Notes: generated by a model from the letters alone, not told the origin. A stretch of 64,000 nucleotides of DNA from Litsea cubeba (GCA_012931725.1 CM022951.1:35600809-35664808), one strand, 5' to 3'; shown: positions 11,228 through 23,452, numbered from the stretch's first letter. Made by a program: numbers and translations.

Positions 11228-12388
11228 TGTTGGAATTTGAGATGAACTTGAGATGACTTTAGAGTCTTTTGATGAATTAAAGTAATTAGTATCTCAAGTA
11301 TGGTTTTGAGTTGGAATTCTTGTCAACACATTGTCACAAACGTGATGTTAATAGATTGGTGTTGATAGAGCTTAAAAGAAGAAATCAGAATTGGAAACAG
11401 AATTGAAACAGTCAGGAATTCAGAATTCCTGAAGCAGAGCACGCGGTCGACCGGGCTCTCCATGCGGTCGACCGAGCAAGAAGAAACCTGCAGAAACAAA
11501 AAAAAGGCACCTCTCAGTTATTTTCGTGACACAGTGTGTCTTCGGTCGACCGGGACCCCAGGATGTCGACCGAGCTCGAAATTGTCTGTTTTCCAGTCAG
11601 TGTCTTCGGTCGACCGAGCAAGCCATGATGTCGACCGAGCACGGGAACCAGAGTTGCGCAGAATTAGAAGTTTTGCACGAAAATTCAGCACAGTTATCTA
11701 TTTCGTTTGGGAATCTTTCTAAACGAATTGTAGCCCGTTTTAAATACAATTAAGGGTTATCAAAACCTATAAAAAGGCATGTAAGGGTCGTTCTTAAAGA
11801 TACACCAGAAGAGAGAAAGAATAGAGAAGAGTTTTAGAGAGTTCTTGAGAGAAAGAAGAAGCTGCTGGTGTGTGTTGCTGTGTGCTGATGTGGTGACGTT
11901 TTCTACAGCAATTGTGGACGAGATTATGCTCTAGAAGATGGTGATTCGTCCATGAGTTAAGTGTCTCTCTGTTTATGCTTTAATTTCAATTTGTAAGGGA
12001 TTGAGAGAGAGAGAATTGTAGAGGGGAAGGGCTGTAGACAGAATTAATCTTCTACTCTGTTCGTACATCAAGTTGGTGCTTGGTGTTTAGGGTTTGGTGA
12101 TCCTATCTGTTGGTGCAGATAAATTGTAAGGGGAGTCGGTGCTTCCTAGATAGTTGGTGCTATCTGAAACTAAGGGTTGGTGCTCTTTGTCGTTGGTGCG
12201 ACTAAATAAGATTCAGATCTGTCCCGGATTGGTGTTCGGACAGTCTTTGAACCGTGGACGTAGCCTTTCGGTGAACCACGTTAAATCTGGTGTCATTGTG
12301 TGGTTTGACTTGTTTTGTTGTTGAATTGGACCTGTTTTTAGAAATCACTGATTCACCCCCCCCCTCTCAGTGATCGCGGTATCCAACA
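11228..12388 (+). repeat. E 3' LTR
   Basis: 1161 bp, near-identical to 4865-6025. I saw one T/C substitution near the second palindrome and one-base differences in a T run and a C run. Confidence 0.97.
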
Positions 12389-12393
12389 GCATC
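12389..12393. repeat. TSD GCATC, right side of element E
   Basis: Directly follows the CA of the E 3' LTR and matches 4860-4864. Confidence 0.95.
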
Positions 12394-13212
12394 TTCTCTG
12401 ATTTCCAACGGCTCATAACGGAGTATATGCAATCTATCGGGAACGTACTTCTTCAACATAGATATATGAAAAACATTGTGTACGCCGGAGAGTTCAGGTG
12501 GTAAGGCTAATCTGTAAGCCACGTCACCAATCCTACTCACAATATCATACGGTCCGATGTATCTCCGAGACAACTTACCTTTCTGCCCGAACCTCAATGT
12601 TCCACGAGTAGGTGACACTTTCAAGAAAACGTTATCTCCTTCTTTGAACTGTAAGTCCCTTTTGTGAGAATCTGCATTGCTCTTCTGCCTGCTCTGAGCC
12701 ACTTTCAGACGTTCTTGGATCAAGTTGACCTTGTCACTTGTCTCACTAACAATGGTCGGTCCATGGAAACTGCGAGTGCCAACTTCTTCCCAACAAACAA
12801 GTGTCCTACACCTTCTACCATATAAAGCCTCAAAAGGCGCCATCCCGATACTCGGGTGGAAACTGTTGTTGTAAGCAAACTCACACAACGGTAAGGCTTC
12901 ATCCCACTGAGTCTTGAAATCTAACACACAAGCTCTGAGCATGTCTTCAAGTGTCTGAATTGTCCTCTCTGACTGACCATCGGTCTGTGGGTGATAGGCT
13001 GTGCTGAATTGTAACTTCGTACCCTTAGACTCATGCAATGTATTCCAGAATCTCGAGACGAATCTGCTGTCTCTATCGGATGTGATGGAAACTGGTTGTC
13101 CATGTCGACTGACAATCTCTGTGACGAACAACTGTGCCAAAGGCAACATATGCATCTTCTTCCCAGTGTTCATCGGTAGGAAATGAGCTGACTTGGTGAG
13201 ACGGTCCACGAT
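12394..13212 (-). pseudogene. D integrase core, C-half, with GPY/F module
   Basis: Starts after a one-base frameshift near 13210 from the frame that holds RT. Visible motifs: V-D-R-L-T-K-S-A-H-F; the second catalytic Asp in S-D-R-D-S-R-F; the catalytic Glu in H-P-Q-T-D-G-Q-S-E-R; and the GPY/F module with G-P-Y-D-I and V-F-H-I-S-M-L-K-K-Y near 12470-12560. The frame runs without stops to the E insertion at 12393 and resumes at 4864. Integrase inserts the cDNA into chromosomes. Confidence 0.92.
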
Positions 13213-15248
13213 GACCCAATAGCATCATTGCCTTTACTAGTCTTCGGTAATCCCGAGATGAAATCCATGGTAATGTGCTCCCATTTCCATTCCGGAATCT
13301 CTAATGGCTGTAGCAACCCTGGAGGCTTTTGATGTTCTGCCTTGATCAACTGACATGTCATACATCGAGAGACGAAAGCTGCTATCTCCCTCTTCTTGTT
13401 GTTCCACCAAAATCTGTTCTTCAAGTTCTGGTACATCTTTGTGGTGCCCGGATGTATGGAATACTTGGTATTGTGAGCCTCTATCATGATATCATTCCTC
13501 AAGTCCTCCAAGTTTGGCACACATAGACGGTCTCGGTAGTACAAAACTCCATCCACAACATAAAAATCCGGACGATCTGCTATATGCTCTGAAATCTTGG
13601 CCAACTCTAGGTCTTGCAACTGATTCTCTTTGATCTTCTGAATGAAAGAAGGCTCTGAGACTGACATATTTGCTAACATAACACCCTTCCTTAGAGGCTG
13701 AAATTCTACTCCCAACTCTTCGAACTGCTGAAAAACATAACTTCCCTGAAGACTTGCCATGCCAACTGACTTCCTGCTCAAGGCGTCTGCAACTACATTC
13801 GCTTTCCCTGGGTGATACTTGATTGGAAAATCATAGTCCTTGATATATTCCATCCATCTCCTCTGCCTCATGTTCAACTCTTTCTGGGAAAACAAGTATT
13901 GTAGACTACGGTGGTGGGAGTGAACCTCAAACTTCTCTCCATAGAGATAATGTCTCCACATCTTCAATGCCAAAACAACCGCTGCTAACTCAAGATCATG
14001 TGTTGTATAGTTCTTCTCATCATCTTTCAACTGCCAGGATCCATAAGCAACTACTTTCCCATCCTGCATCAACACGCATCCAAGTCCAATATTGGAAGCA
14101 TCGGTAAAAATGGTGAAACCGCCGCTCCCGGATGGCAAAGTAAGGATTGGAGCTGTAGTCAATCTCTTCTTCAGCTCTTGGAAACCAGCTTCACACTTGT
14201 TTGTCCATACATAAGGTGCATTCTTCCTTGTCAACTTCGTCAAAGGTGACGCAATTGACGAAAATCCCTGCACAAACCTCCGATAATATCCTGCTAATCC
14301 AAGAAAACTTCTAATCTCCGATGCATTCTTCGGTCTTTCCCAATTCATAACTGCTTCAATCTTGGATGGGTCCACTGATAATCCTTCCTTGGAGATAATA
14401 TGGCCCAAAAATGTGACTTGGTCCAACCAAAATTCACACTTACCGAGTTTTGCAAACAACTGATTCTCCCTCAAAAGTTGGAGTGCTATCCTCTAATGTT
14501 CTTCATGCTCTTCTTTGGTCTTGGAATACACCAAAATATCATCAATAAACACCACTGTGAACTGATCCAAATACTCTGCAAATATCTTGTTCATCAATGC
14601 CATGAATACCGCCGGTGCATTCGTCAAACCGAATGGCATCACTAGAAACTCGTAGTGTCCATATCTTGTCTGAAAGGCTGTTTTTGGTACATCTGAATCT
14701 CTAACTCTCAACTGATGGTAACCTGATCTCAAATCAATCTTCAAAAAGTAAGCAGTTCCTTGCAACTGATCAAATAATTCATCTATCCTTGGCAATGGAT
14801 ACTTGTTCTTGATGGACACTTGGTTCAATCTTCGGTAGTCAATGCACATTCTCATAGAACCATCTTTCTTTTTCACAAACAACACCGGTGCTCCCCACGG
14901 TGAAATATTCGGCCTTACAAAACGTTTGTCTAATAATTCTTGCAACTGAATCTTCAATTCTCCCAATTCTGCTGGAGCCATTCTATAGGGTGCAATAGAT
15001 ATCGGAGCGGTCCCCGGTAACGACTCAATGGTGAAATCTATCTCTCTGATAGGTGGTAAACCTGGTATCTCCTCCGGAAAAACATTCGGGAATTCCCAAA
15101 CAATAAGGATCTCCTCCACCCCTTGGGACCGTTTATCCTCCGTGATAAACGCCAAATATGCCTCACAACCACTTCTTAGAAGTCTATCAGCCTTCAACGC
15201 TGAAATAAACCCTGAACGAGGATTACTCCTCTCTCCCTGAAACAACAC
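13213..15248 (-). pseudogene. D reverse transcriptase, RNase H and integrase N-half
   Basis: RT has Y-R-M-A-P, G-A-P-V-L-F-V-K-K-K-D-G, D-Y-R-R-L-N and the active site F-I-D-D-I-L-V-Y-S near 14535. A stop (TAG) near 14490 splits it just after. RT thumb and RNase H follow, with F-T-D-A-S and H-D-L-E-L-A-A. The third RNase H acid, expected before H-R-S-L-Q-Y, is His (codon at 13914-13916), which should disable RNase H. Then comes the integrase zinc finger (H-P-G-T-T-K-M-Y, C-M-T-C-Q) and the first catalytic Asp in T-M-D-F-I-S-G-L-P near 13260. The frame is lost near 13210. Confidence 0.92.
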
Positions 15249-15254
15249 CCCTGC

Positions 15255-15881
15255 TTAGGTCTCCTCTAACTTAAAAGTTAGGGTCTTATGGAAACAATCC
15301 ATAGTAGCATGGTATCTTACTAACCAATCCATCCCTAGGATGACATCAGAATCCTGCATCTCCAATAAAATGAGGTCTGCCGGTAACACTACTTCTCCTA
15401 TTTTGACTGGACAACTAGAGTAAAAAGTCCTACAAATAACTTCCTTACCTAAAGGGGTGGTCACAGTCAAAATGAAATTCAACTCTCTAGCATGCATATC
15501 AATCAACTTAGCAAATTTTGGAGATAGGAATGAGTGAGTAGAGCCAGGGTCAAACAAAACCCTAGCATCAAAACTACAGATGAGAAGTGTACCTTCCACT
15601 ATGTTGCCTTCTGCCTCTACATCAGCTCTATTGACAGCATAGAGTTGTGCCCTCTGGTGTGGCTTGTTCTGGACTTGCTGCTGCCTACCTTGGTGTGCAT
15701 TCCTGTTCTGATTCTGAGGATGTTGATTCTGATTCTGGTTTTGCCCTTGCTGACGGGCCTGTTGTTGTTGTTGCTGCTGTGGCCTATACTGCTGTTGTGG
15801 TGCCTGTTGCTGTAGTGGCCTTGCCTGATTCTGGACTACTAGTGCATTTTGAGGTGGTACCTGATGCTGTACTCCCGGTTG
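15255..15881 (-). pseudogene. D protease and Gln-rich linker
   Basis: The protease spans 15255-15599: F-D-P-G-S-T-H-S-F-L with the catalytic Asp, then V-I-L-G-M-D-W-L near 15320. Before it, at 15600-15881, is a Gln/Asn-rich low-complexity linker rich in QQQ and QNQ, common between gag and protease of Tekay-type elements. In-frame stops bound the piece on both sides (a TAA just after the E-E-T at 15252-15254 and a TGA at about 15879). It is in the same frame as gag and RT, so the original was one polyprotein. Confidence 0.88.
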
Positions 15882-16993
15882 TCACTGATTCTGCCTGTTA
15901 TGCCTTAGGCAATCCCTCCTCTGGTGGTTCATCGAACCACATCCGAAACATGCTCCTAACATAGTACGGCACTGGGCACTTTCGTGGTTCTTCCCACAGT
16001 GGATGCAAACTGATGGATTCTGCGCATTCTGCTCTTGCCTTGGCCTCTTATTCTGATTGTTCCTCTGCTGATTGTTCTGCTGCTGGTGGCCTTGACCCTT
16101 TCCTTGAACTTTGAGTATCTTATTATGGAAGTTCTCAAACTTATAGGCCCTCTTGACAGCTTCCTCAAATGTTGCTGGTGGTGTAATCCCGGTGGCATCC
16201 CTCTCAATGATAGGATGAAGTCCCTCAAGGAACTTTGTTATCGTTTTCTCCATTGTATCTACCAATTCTGGAGCATATCGGGACAATCTCTCAAACTTAG
16301 TGAGGTATTCGAGGACTGTCATATTTCCTTGGACAAGTTGTTGAAATTCTGCTGCCTTTTGCTTCTTCACACGTGCTGGTACATATTTGTCTCCAAACTG
16401 TTTCTTGAAGTTAGTTCATTGCTGTGCATCTGCTATATTCCTGTACTCTACCCTAATGGTCTTCCACCATATATCTGCTAAGCCCGTGAACATAGAAGTT
16501 GCAAGTGGTACTCGCTCTATGCCCGTACACGTGAAGATCTTAAAGATGTTCTCCGTATGCTCAAGCCAGTCATCTGCTGTCATCGGATCCTCCGTTCCCA
16601 TGAACTCCTTCGGGCCTCTCTTCCTGAACCGTTCGTACAACACATTGGGTCATTTGCCCTATTGTTGACCACACCCGGTGGTGCAACTGGAATCTGCTTG
16701 GGCCTCCTTTCTAATACACCCAATAAATGTGCCTGCATTCGAGCCATTTCCCTTGTATGATCTTCGTCCTTCTTGGCCATCTGCTCTTGCAATCTGGCCT
16801 GTGTCTCATGTGCTTGAGCCTGTAACCTTGCCTGGTTCTCATTGGCTTGACGTTGCTGGTCTAACATGGCTTGCATCATCTGTTGGAATTGGTTATGCAT
16901 ATTGTTGTCCTGTGTACCCTCTGCAATACGCCCTGTATTCTCATTGTTACCAGCAACGTGATTACTGTTTACTGCTCGTTTGCGAGGTAGCAT
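15882..16993 (-). pseudogene. D gag
   Basis: The likely start is the ATG at 16991-16993 (M-L-P-R-K-R), about 160 bases after the LTR. The N-terminus has a Gln-rich heptad-like stretch (coiled coil) at 16780-16900. A frameshift lies near 16650, then the capsid region (M-T-A-D-D-W-L, I-W-W-K-T), a TGA near 16413, more capsid (L-V-Q-G-N-M-T-V-L-E-Y), a basic Asn/Gln-rich stretch and two knuckles, C-I-H-C-G-K-N-H...C and C-F-G-C-G-S-M-N-H...C, near 15920-16010. It is a Retrotrans_gag family protein, inactivated by one frameshift and two stops. Confidence 0.88.
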
Positions 16994-17139
16994 AACGCTG
17001 CAAAACAAATTATTAGCATAGAAAATCAAGTACAGGGTGATAACACATTGCTCACATGATCCTATCTAACGAGAGTCTAACGAATCCTCGCCACGTCCTT
17101 AAGATTTCTAGTTTCTTTTAATTGCCTGAAACATGTCCC

Positions 17140-17151
17140 GCTCGGATACCA
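17140..17151 (-). other. D primer binding site
   Basis: TGGTATCCGAGC on the minus strand, three bases inside the 5' LTR, matches the initiator tRNA-Met complement TGGTATCAGAGC with one mismatch. The surrounding 16994-17154 is untranslated leader with no other signal seen. Confidence 0.82.
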
Positions 17152-17154
17152 GTC

Positions 17155-20100
17155 TGTTGCGACCCCGGAAGGGGTTAGGGGAACCAAATCCGGGATCGTG
17201 ACTAATGATGCCGCGCCACGTGCATCTCCTTGGCTAATCCGTACACGGAATTGAGAAAACATTTATCCGTGCACGTGATTTCCCATAGGGTTCCGCGGTG
17301 AGGATTATCCATGCATATCATCTCACAAGTAATTATATCCAACATATATTCAAGATTTGCGGAAGCGTGTAGTAGATCATAGTAGTGCTATTCCATTCCA
17401 AAAACAAGAGTAAATTATAATTGATGAGACGAGATATCAGAATGAGCAATGATCATTAGCATATTACCCAAAAGTAAGGTTAAATGTATATACAAAAATC
17501 AGTTGATTAGTTGCCCCAAAAATAATGGTCAACAAAGACCAGTAATAACAAAAGAATTAAGCCCAAAAGATGTTATCACAAGCTCCCAAAATGTATCGTT
17601 CTCAAAGCCTGAACGAATGTCTACATGACATCGTCAGCTTGCCACTCTATAATGCGTTGCGGTTCACCGGCCGCCTCCTTTGGCTCCTCCTCAATGGTGA
17701 TGGGTTCGGGACCTGAGTACCAAAATAAATGGATCAGACACGACGGTCTGGAAGGTAGTTGAAAAGATAAGATAATACATTTGAAATAATGATACCTTAG
17801 AAAACGTATTGAAAACCTGTATAAATAATGAATTTCGTAAAAGACAATGCATCATTTAATAGGTAAAGGCATGAACAATATAAAACAATAAGGTACCAAG
17901 AATAAGGAACTGACAAGGTGGCAACCACACAAAGCTAAATCCTCTCTCACAAAAGTGATGAGAGTTATCAGGGCATTGCTCTCGGTCACACAAGGTGAGG
18001 AGATTCAATGACGTTGACCTCATTCACACGAGGTGAAGAGAGTCAACGAATTTATATAATCATATACATATAGCAAGATAGGAACACGGTAGCGAACTAG
18101 ATAGCAATACAAGGCAAGACCCAAGCTGCAGCTGGCAGGACAAGAGGGGGATCTCCAAACCGGTGGATTAAACCGATAAGGTACATCCAAGCTTAGTGGT
18201 ACCGACTCATAGGTCATGTGCAAGAAAAAAAAAACAATATGTATATATATATCGGGGCAAGATGCTAATCAGCATACAACATATTACATCGGGTCAAGCA
18301 AGAACAAGATAACAATTATGCTAGAAACCATTTCCGGGACAAGGCTAGTTACAAGACACGGAACTTGAAATTCTACAAGTGAAATCCGGTAAAATCAGGT
18401 ACAAATGGATTCTATAAATCTTCAGGCCAAGTGTTGAAGGTCCAAGATTTAAATCAATGTGTATAGGGCCTCGTTTGTCTAGTTAATATTTATTTGGTAC
18501 TCCATAAGAATTCGAGACAACCCGAAACCTTACGCACATTGATAAGTTACAAGACCTATAACGAGATTAGAATGATGGTACTTCTTCCTCACTATAGTCT
18601 TACAATTCTTCAGACATAGTCAATTAAATTCGATGATTTCGGTCAGTTTTTCGGTTGGCTATCGGCTAGCCGAAAGGCTGACCCACGGCTGACCGAAATT
18701 CTGACCTAGAACAGGAATGGGGAGAAAGTAGCTCTCTAGAATTCTAACCGAAAACATTTTGGTTAGCTTTTCGGTTAGCCGAAATGCTACAATCAGAATT
18801 CAACAAAATCTGCAGCTTTCTGGAATTCAAACCGAAACATTTCGGTTAGATTTTCGGTTAGCCGAAACTCCACCATCAGAACTTAACAAAAACTACAGCT
18901 TTCTAGAATTCGAACCAAAACATTTCGGTTAGCTTTTCGGCTAGCCGAAATGCCACAATCAGGATTCGACAGAAATTGCAGCTCTCGGGAATTCAAACCG
19001 AAACCCCTTCGGTTAGCCAAAATTCTGACCAAAACTGCTACGGGACTGATTTCTGAAACTGTTTTCAATCCTTCTTTTCTCCAAATCTTTCTCATTTTTA
19101 AGGTTTAGATCCCTACACAATATTGAGCTAAAAACTCCACCATTTCAACATTAAAACTCCCATCCTCCACACTTCAATTCCACCATTGAATCTCCAAAAC
19201 ATTTACCCAACACCTCCATTTCCATCCATTCAAATCACTTGGAAACCATTACAACATAAGCCATTCAAATTTCCCATAGAGAAATGCACATTTGCAAAGG
19301 ATGGAAAAACCACATTAATAGGTGCATTTGAAACAATAGAAGACAAGTCTAAATCATGATTTAAGCAAATCTAATCATAATTGATAAAATGCATAAATCT
19401 GATTTTCACATTAAATGCATCAATTCATCCACTTGCCTTGGGTCCAAAGCTTGCAAATTAAGCTCTAATCACCTCTTAAGCTCACAATCGAACACGTATA
19501 CAAAAACCCCCAAATCCAACCCTAGAATATCAAAATCCAAGCAAAACAAAACGAAATCTTTCAATTATTGAAATGGAGCTTCTCTAAGGCTCAACAAACA
19601 AGAACCTAGGAGATGGAAAGGAGTTCTTACCTAGAAGGTCTTCAAATAAGCAAGGCTAGCCCAAAGAGAAATTCGAAATCTATGAATCCCTCTAAAAATG
19701 GTACCAAACTAGAGCTTTTGACAAGGGGAGAAAGATTGATGAAGGTCTCCTCTTGATTTAGGCAAGGCTTGATGGTGTTTTGTGAGGAAGAAAACAAGAA
19801 GAAAAGAGGTGAAAGGTGGCTGCTGCTGGAGCTTCTCTTGTGCAGGAATTAGGGCAAGCAAATGGGATGAAGAAGGTGGGTTCTCTATATATACAAAGGA
19901 GAGAGTGGGTCCCACAACATAAAACATTCATCGGGCTAAAAACATGCATCTCGGGACTTCAAATGACTTCGACGAAGAAGAAAAAGTTGTTCGACGAAAT
20001 ATCTAGTTTCCAAAAAGTGTATATTTTGCAAGTTTTGGTGACATCAAAAATCATATCCAGATTTTGGGTAAAAAGACTGTTTTGCACTCAAATTGAGAAA

Positions 20101-20402
20101 AGTTGAGTTTCGGACCCTCGAATGAGAATGAGGTCAACACGAAAGTTATAGGGAATAATAAGATAAGTCAAACGGGATTAAAAACACAATTTTAGAAAAT
20201 CATGATTAAACCCCCAAGCTCACACAATTCCATAACAAGAACCCCCAAAGGGTCTCACAAATCTAAAGGGCTCTCAAAATTCCCCAAAGCTATTATAAAA
20301 GCTATTCTAACTCAAAACTAAGTCCAAATCCACTAAACACACTTATAGCTAAGACACAACTTAATTAACACTAGTCGAGGTCTCTCGGGTCGGGGTCTTA
20401 CA
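17155..20402 (-). repeat. D 5' LTR
   Basis: 3248 bp, pairing with 1388-4646. It includes the about 80-bp CGGTTAGCCGAAA repeats (18635-19016) and a TATA-like box at 19885-19893. By eye it shows dozens of substitutions and small indels against the other LTR, clearly more than between the LTRs of B or E. Confidence 0.93.
19885..19893 (-). promoter_or_regulatory. D 5' LTR TATA-like box
   Basis: TATATATAG on the minus strand, in the LTR that would drive D transcription leftward. Confidence 0.55.
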
Positions 20403-20407
20403 GGAGC
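20403..20407. repeat. TSD GGAGC, right side of element D
   Basis: Directly follows the CA of D at 20402 and matches 1383-1387. Confidence 0.93.
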
Positions 20408-22047
20408 TGAGCGCCATTGCTGGATTGCCCATCCTTGGCAAACTCTATAAGGAGTTTATGCCGATCGACAGCGTCCTTGAGGAGCAGTATGAGGAGTTCA
20501 GGCTTCTGTACTTTTAGCTCGTCACCTTCTATGATTTTTTGAAGGTGAAGAAGGGTTTGAAAGTTAGATCCAGCAGTTGGAAGAGTTCTAGCTCTTCGTT
20601 CCCCAACTTTTTTGATAGCAGGGAGTCTTTTGATAGTGCGACCCAGGAAGCCAGGGCTCAGGATCCAAGTTCGAAGAAGATCTTGGCTATGCAAGAAGAG
20701 TTGAGAGATTTCTGTGCGAGTACAAATGCCATATGTCTTGACATTGCACTGTGGAGAGATCTCGCTGTTTACCACACTTATTGGCTTGGTGAGGCTATTT
20801 TTGCTGGAGGAGATGGAATGCACATCAGGCCGCATTGTATTTTTTCGGCTTGTCAGATGGCGTTTGGAGAGCAGCTTGCTTTAGTGCCAGCTTTACTCCT
20901 ACCTATGTACCGAACTGCAGGCTGCTGCTTTTTTGGTTCGGCTTGGGCTTCCCATGAACAGTGTATTTTCAGCCCACATCGTTTATTCATGGTATGTGTA
21001 CCACTGTCCTGGCTTCCACCGGCTGGGTGCTGCACAAGATGATGATCCTCTGATGATTCAGCTGGCATAGGGTAAAGCTGTGTCCGAATCACTTTTGTTT
21101 GCCCACATGAGGATCCGACGGTTCAGGGACGTCGAGATGGGGCAGTCTTCAGTGAAGCTTTCTCCAGAGTTGCGGAGAAGGCCTTTCATTTTGGTGCCTC
21201 CCGAGACTCTACCAGGGCGGCGTCGGGAATGCATTACTCCTTGACGAACGCAGAGAAGGAGTGGCTTTTCAGCATACGTGTCGGCACGATGGTGTACCGC
21301 AAACATCTTTTCGTCGACATCCAGCCGTATGTACCCTCTCGCTTTGCTTTGCAGTTGGCCTTTTCTCAAGGCGTTGTTGGAGCGCCTTCAAGCATGGTGA
21401 AGCGCTTTGGAGGTTTATAGGACGGGAGAAATGTATGGGCTTTCTATAGTGCTGAAGACACTACAGCCATGATCTCTTATCCTGTGTTGTCGACTTCCCG
21501 AACTGCCGGCTTTGCGAAGTGGTTCGTGGAGAGCTTTTCGGCATATCAGGGGCTTTCCAAGAAGGAGCTTGATGTGAAGCTGGCATTTGGAAAGGGCCTT
21601 GGAAAGTCGGATGGCGTCCGGCGAGAGGAAGTTTGGGCCTTCCTTTCTGGAGAGAAGCACAAGATAGGCTTTCTCAATGACCAGGGCGTCATTGGTTCTG
21701 AAGCTGTTCGAGAAATACCTGATGAGGCTTTAGAGCAGCTAGAACAGGAGGAAGCCGAACTTGATGCTTGGATGCAAGCGGCACAGAGGCAGGCTTCCAT
21801 GGAGTCTACTGATAAGGGTAGACCATCCAGTGAGGAGTCGAGTGGGAGACTGACTCTGACAGTGGGGTAGGTTCTTCTAAGAAGCAAGCCCACAGGAGTA
21901 AGAGTAAGAGGAGTCATCATCGCAGCAAGGGGCAATATGAGGACTCTCCTGACATAGAAGTCCCTCTTACTATTAATGAGGATGTGCCAGTGGATGCTGA
22001 CGAGCCTCCAAAGAAGAGAAGCCGAGAAGAAGAGACCGTTGGTGAAG
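20408..22047 (+). pseudogene. A antisense PMD-like gene, exon 2, 3' half
   Basis: The PMD-like protein resumes after D with the G-L-P-I-L motif. It continues through the conserved stretch R-D-L-A-V-Y...Y-W-L-G-E-A, A-C-Q-M-A-F-G-E-Q-L-A-L-V-P-A, and the C-terminal region ending in a basic patch (S-K-S-K-R-S-H-H) near 21900. Breaks compared with B: TAG at 20515-20517, a one-base loss near 20893, TAG near 21070, TAG at 21418-21420, and a one-base loss near 21855. The donor GAAG|GTATGA at 22047/22048 matches B at 39140/39141. A pseudogene by these breaks plus the D insertion. Confidence 0.72.
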
Positions 22048-22146
22048 GTATGATTCTTCCTCTTTCTCTTTCCATTTCTTTTCATGGGATTTTTCTATGT
22101 CTTGATTTGTTTTCTCTCCCTGCTGCTCCTCTTTTTTTTTTAGCAG

Positions 22147-22257
22147 AGAAATATTTGGCGATACCTGAGGTTCCAACTGATGAGGTGGTGACGGATCCTG
22201 TCGGGGCACCTGAAGAAGAACCGAGGGACTCTGGAGTGAATCTAGAATCTCCAATTG
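22147..22257 (+). pseudogene. A antisense gene, exon 3
   Basis: 111 bases of acidic coding sequence (P-E-E-E-P-R-D-S-G). It lies between the acceptor TTTTAGCAG ending at 22146 and the donor ATTG|GTATAA. Intron 2 is 22048-22146, about 100 bases and T-rich. The phases are 1 on both sides, as in B. Confidence 0.65.
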
Positions 22258-22328
22258 GTATAACTTCTTTTGCTTTCTCTTTTTTTTTTTGTGTCTGTGA
22301 CTTGGTTTGCTAACATTTTTCTTGTCAG

Positions 22329-22438
22329 CTGACTTGCCACAGGTTCCGATGACTTTGAACCATCGATGGACGCAAATGTTGATGATGCTTCCGATGAGTT
22401 CATGGAGGAAGAGAGTATTCCGCCAGTCATCGAAGAAG
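22329..22438 (+). pseudogene. A antisense gene, exon 4
   Basis: Acidic exon bounded by the acceptor TTGTCAG (22328) and donor GAAG|GTATTT (22438/22439). It is one base shorter than the 111-bp exon in B because a G is missing near 22342, which shifts the frame. Confidence 0.62.
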
Positions 22439-22513
22439 GTATTTTTTAGTAATAACCCTGATAATGATTTTCAAACAGGATCATATTCATACCTTTTTAT
22501 GTTTCTTTGGCAG

Positions 22514-23452
22514 GTTTTGAGGTGACAGCGGAGAGTCCGTCGCTTCCTTCAAAACCAGAGCAAGGGATGCCAGAGGTCGATCCAGAGGTACAGGCTCCTG
22601 GGACCAATTCTGACACTGTTGAGGAGATACCTCGTGCTGAGATTCCTTCTCCAGCAGCTCCGACTAGAAAGAGTTCTTTTGTTCCTCTTCCAATGGGGCA
22701 CGACATGAGCAGCCGACCAACGGAGTTGGGCGAATCTTCAGCTGGGCCATCTCTTCTTTTTGCGAAGAACGTGGTGGTGTGGGTTATGAGCTCTTGGATT
22801 GAGACTCTCCTTGCTGGACACTTGGATGCCGGATTTGGCATGATCCAGCATGTGCAGGAGATTCTCGGTAATGCCAAAGAGGCTGGTTTGGATGTCACAG
22901 GTGCCAGGGCGATCGTTGATAGGATCATTGCGCTGGGTGACAAGTGGTTTGAGACCATGGGTTTTGCTGACGACCAGTTCTTCAAGGAGATGTTCCTGGA
23001 CCCTGCTGATAAGGCTAAGTCTGACCTGGATGAGGCTACACAAAGCAAGAACTTGATAGTCTGAGAGAAGAACTTAGAAGAGCTAGCCATCATTGGGCTG
23101 ACACATGACCTTAAGATCTTTGATAGGGAGGTCGATGAGGCCAGGGAAACGTCTTGAGCATCTGCAGGCACAAGTTGCAGCCAAGTGGGCTGCAATAACA
23201 GACGCTTGCGACAGGGAAAGTGCTCTGATTCGCCGGGTTGCCGATGCTGATCGAGTTCTTGAAAGGAGGTCTCAAGAGAATAAACAATGGCGAACTACTC
23301 GAGATAAGCTTCCCAGTGTGAAAGAAGGATTGCAGCATTCTCCAGCATCTCATGGCAAGTTCCTGAAGATGCATGCCTTGGAATCCCTGATGGCTGAGGC
23401 CAAAAGTTTGGTTGAGGAGCTGAAATCTTGGCTGGAGACCATTTTTGGTTGA
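22514..23452 (+). pseudogene. A antisense gene, exon 5 (acidic linker and coiled coil)
   Basis: Begins after the acceptor TTGGCAG (22513). It encodes an acidic stretch, a helical domain (G-F-G-M-I-Q-H-V-Q, D-K-W-F-E-T) and a C-terminal coiled coil. TGA at 23062-23064 is CGA in B. A frameshift near 23140 in the coiled coil gives a second break. The frame then reaches the same terminal W-L-E-T-I-F as B, with TGA at 23450-23452. Confidence 0.68.

Larger units (their letters stand above)
4865..12388 (+). mobile_element. Element E: Ty1/copia retrotransposon, Sirevirus-like, young
   Basis: A 7524-bp element with 1161-bp LTRs (TGTTGG...CCAACA), TSD GCATC, an initiator tRNA-Met primer site at 6028 and a polypurine tract at 11216. 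The copia order gag, protease, integrase, RT, RNase H is on the plus strand. I found one substitution and two one-base length differences between the LTRs, so insertion is very recent. Several AAAGGGGGAGA-type tracts before the 3' LTR, CpG-rich palindromes in the LTR and a long gag with three zinc knuckles and a coiled coil resemble Sireviruses (SIRE/Maximus). Another copia lineage is possible. A gag frameshift near 6580 and a stop at 8752 break the polyprotein. Confidence 0.95.
1388..20402 (-). mobile_element. Element D: chromodomain Ty3/gypsy (chromovirus, Tekay-like), interrupted by E
   Basis: The long LTRs (3259 and 3248 bp) run TG...CA, with TSD GGAGC on both sides. On the minus strand the order is 5' LTR (17155-20402), a primer site for initiator tRNA-Met, gag with two zinc knuckles, protease, RT, RNase H, integrase, a C-terminal chromodomain-like tail, a polypurine tract and the 3' LTR (1388-4646). 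The tail and the D-T-K-E-Q motif before it are typical of plant chromoviruses, most like the Tekay clade. E splits the last 70 codons. At least four in-frame stops and two frameshifts inactivate it. The LTRs differ at many sites by eye, so it is older than B and E. Confidence 0.93.
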
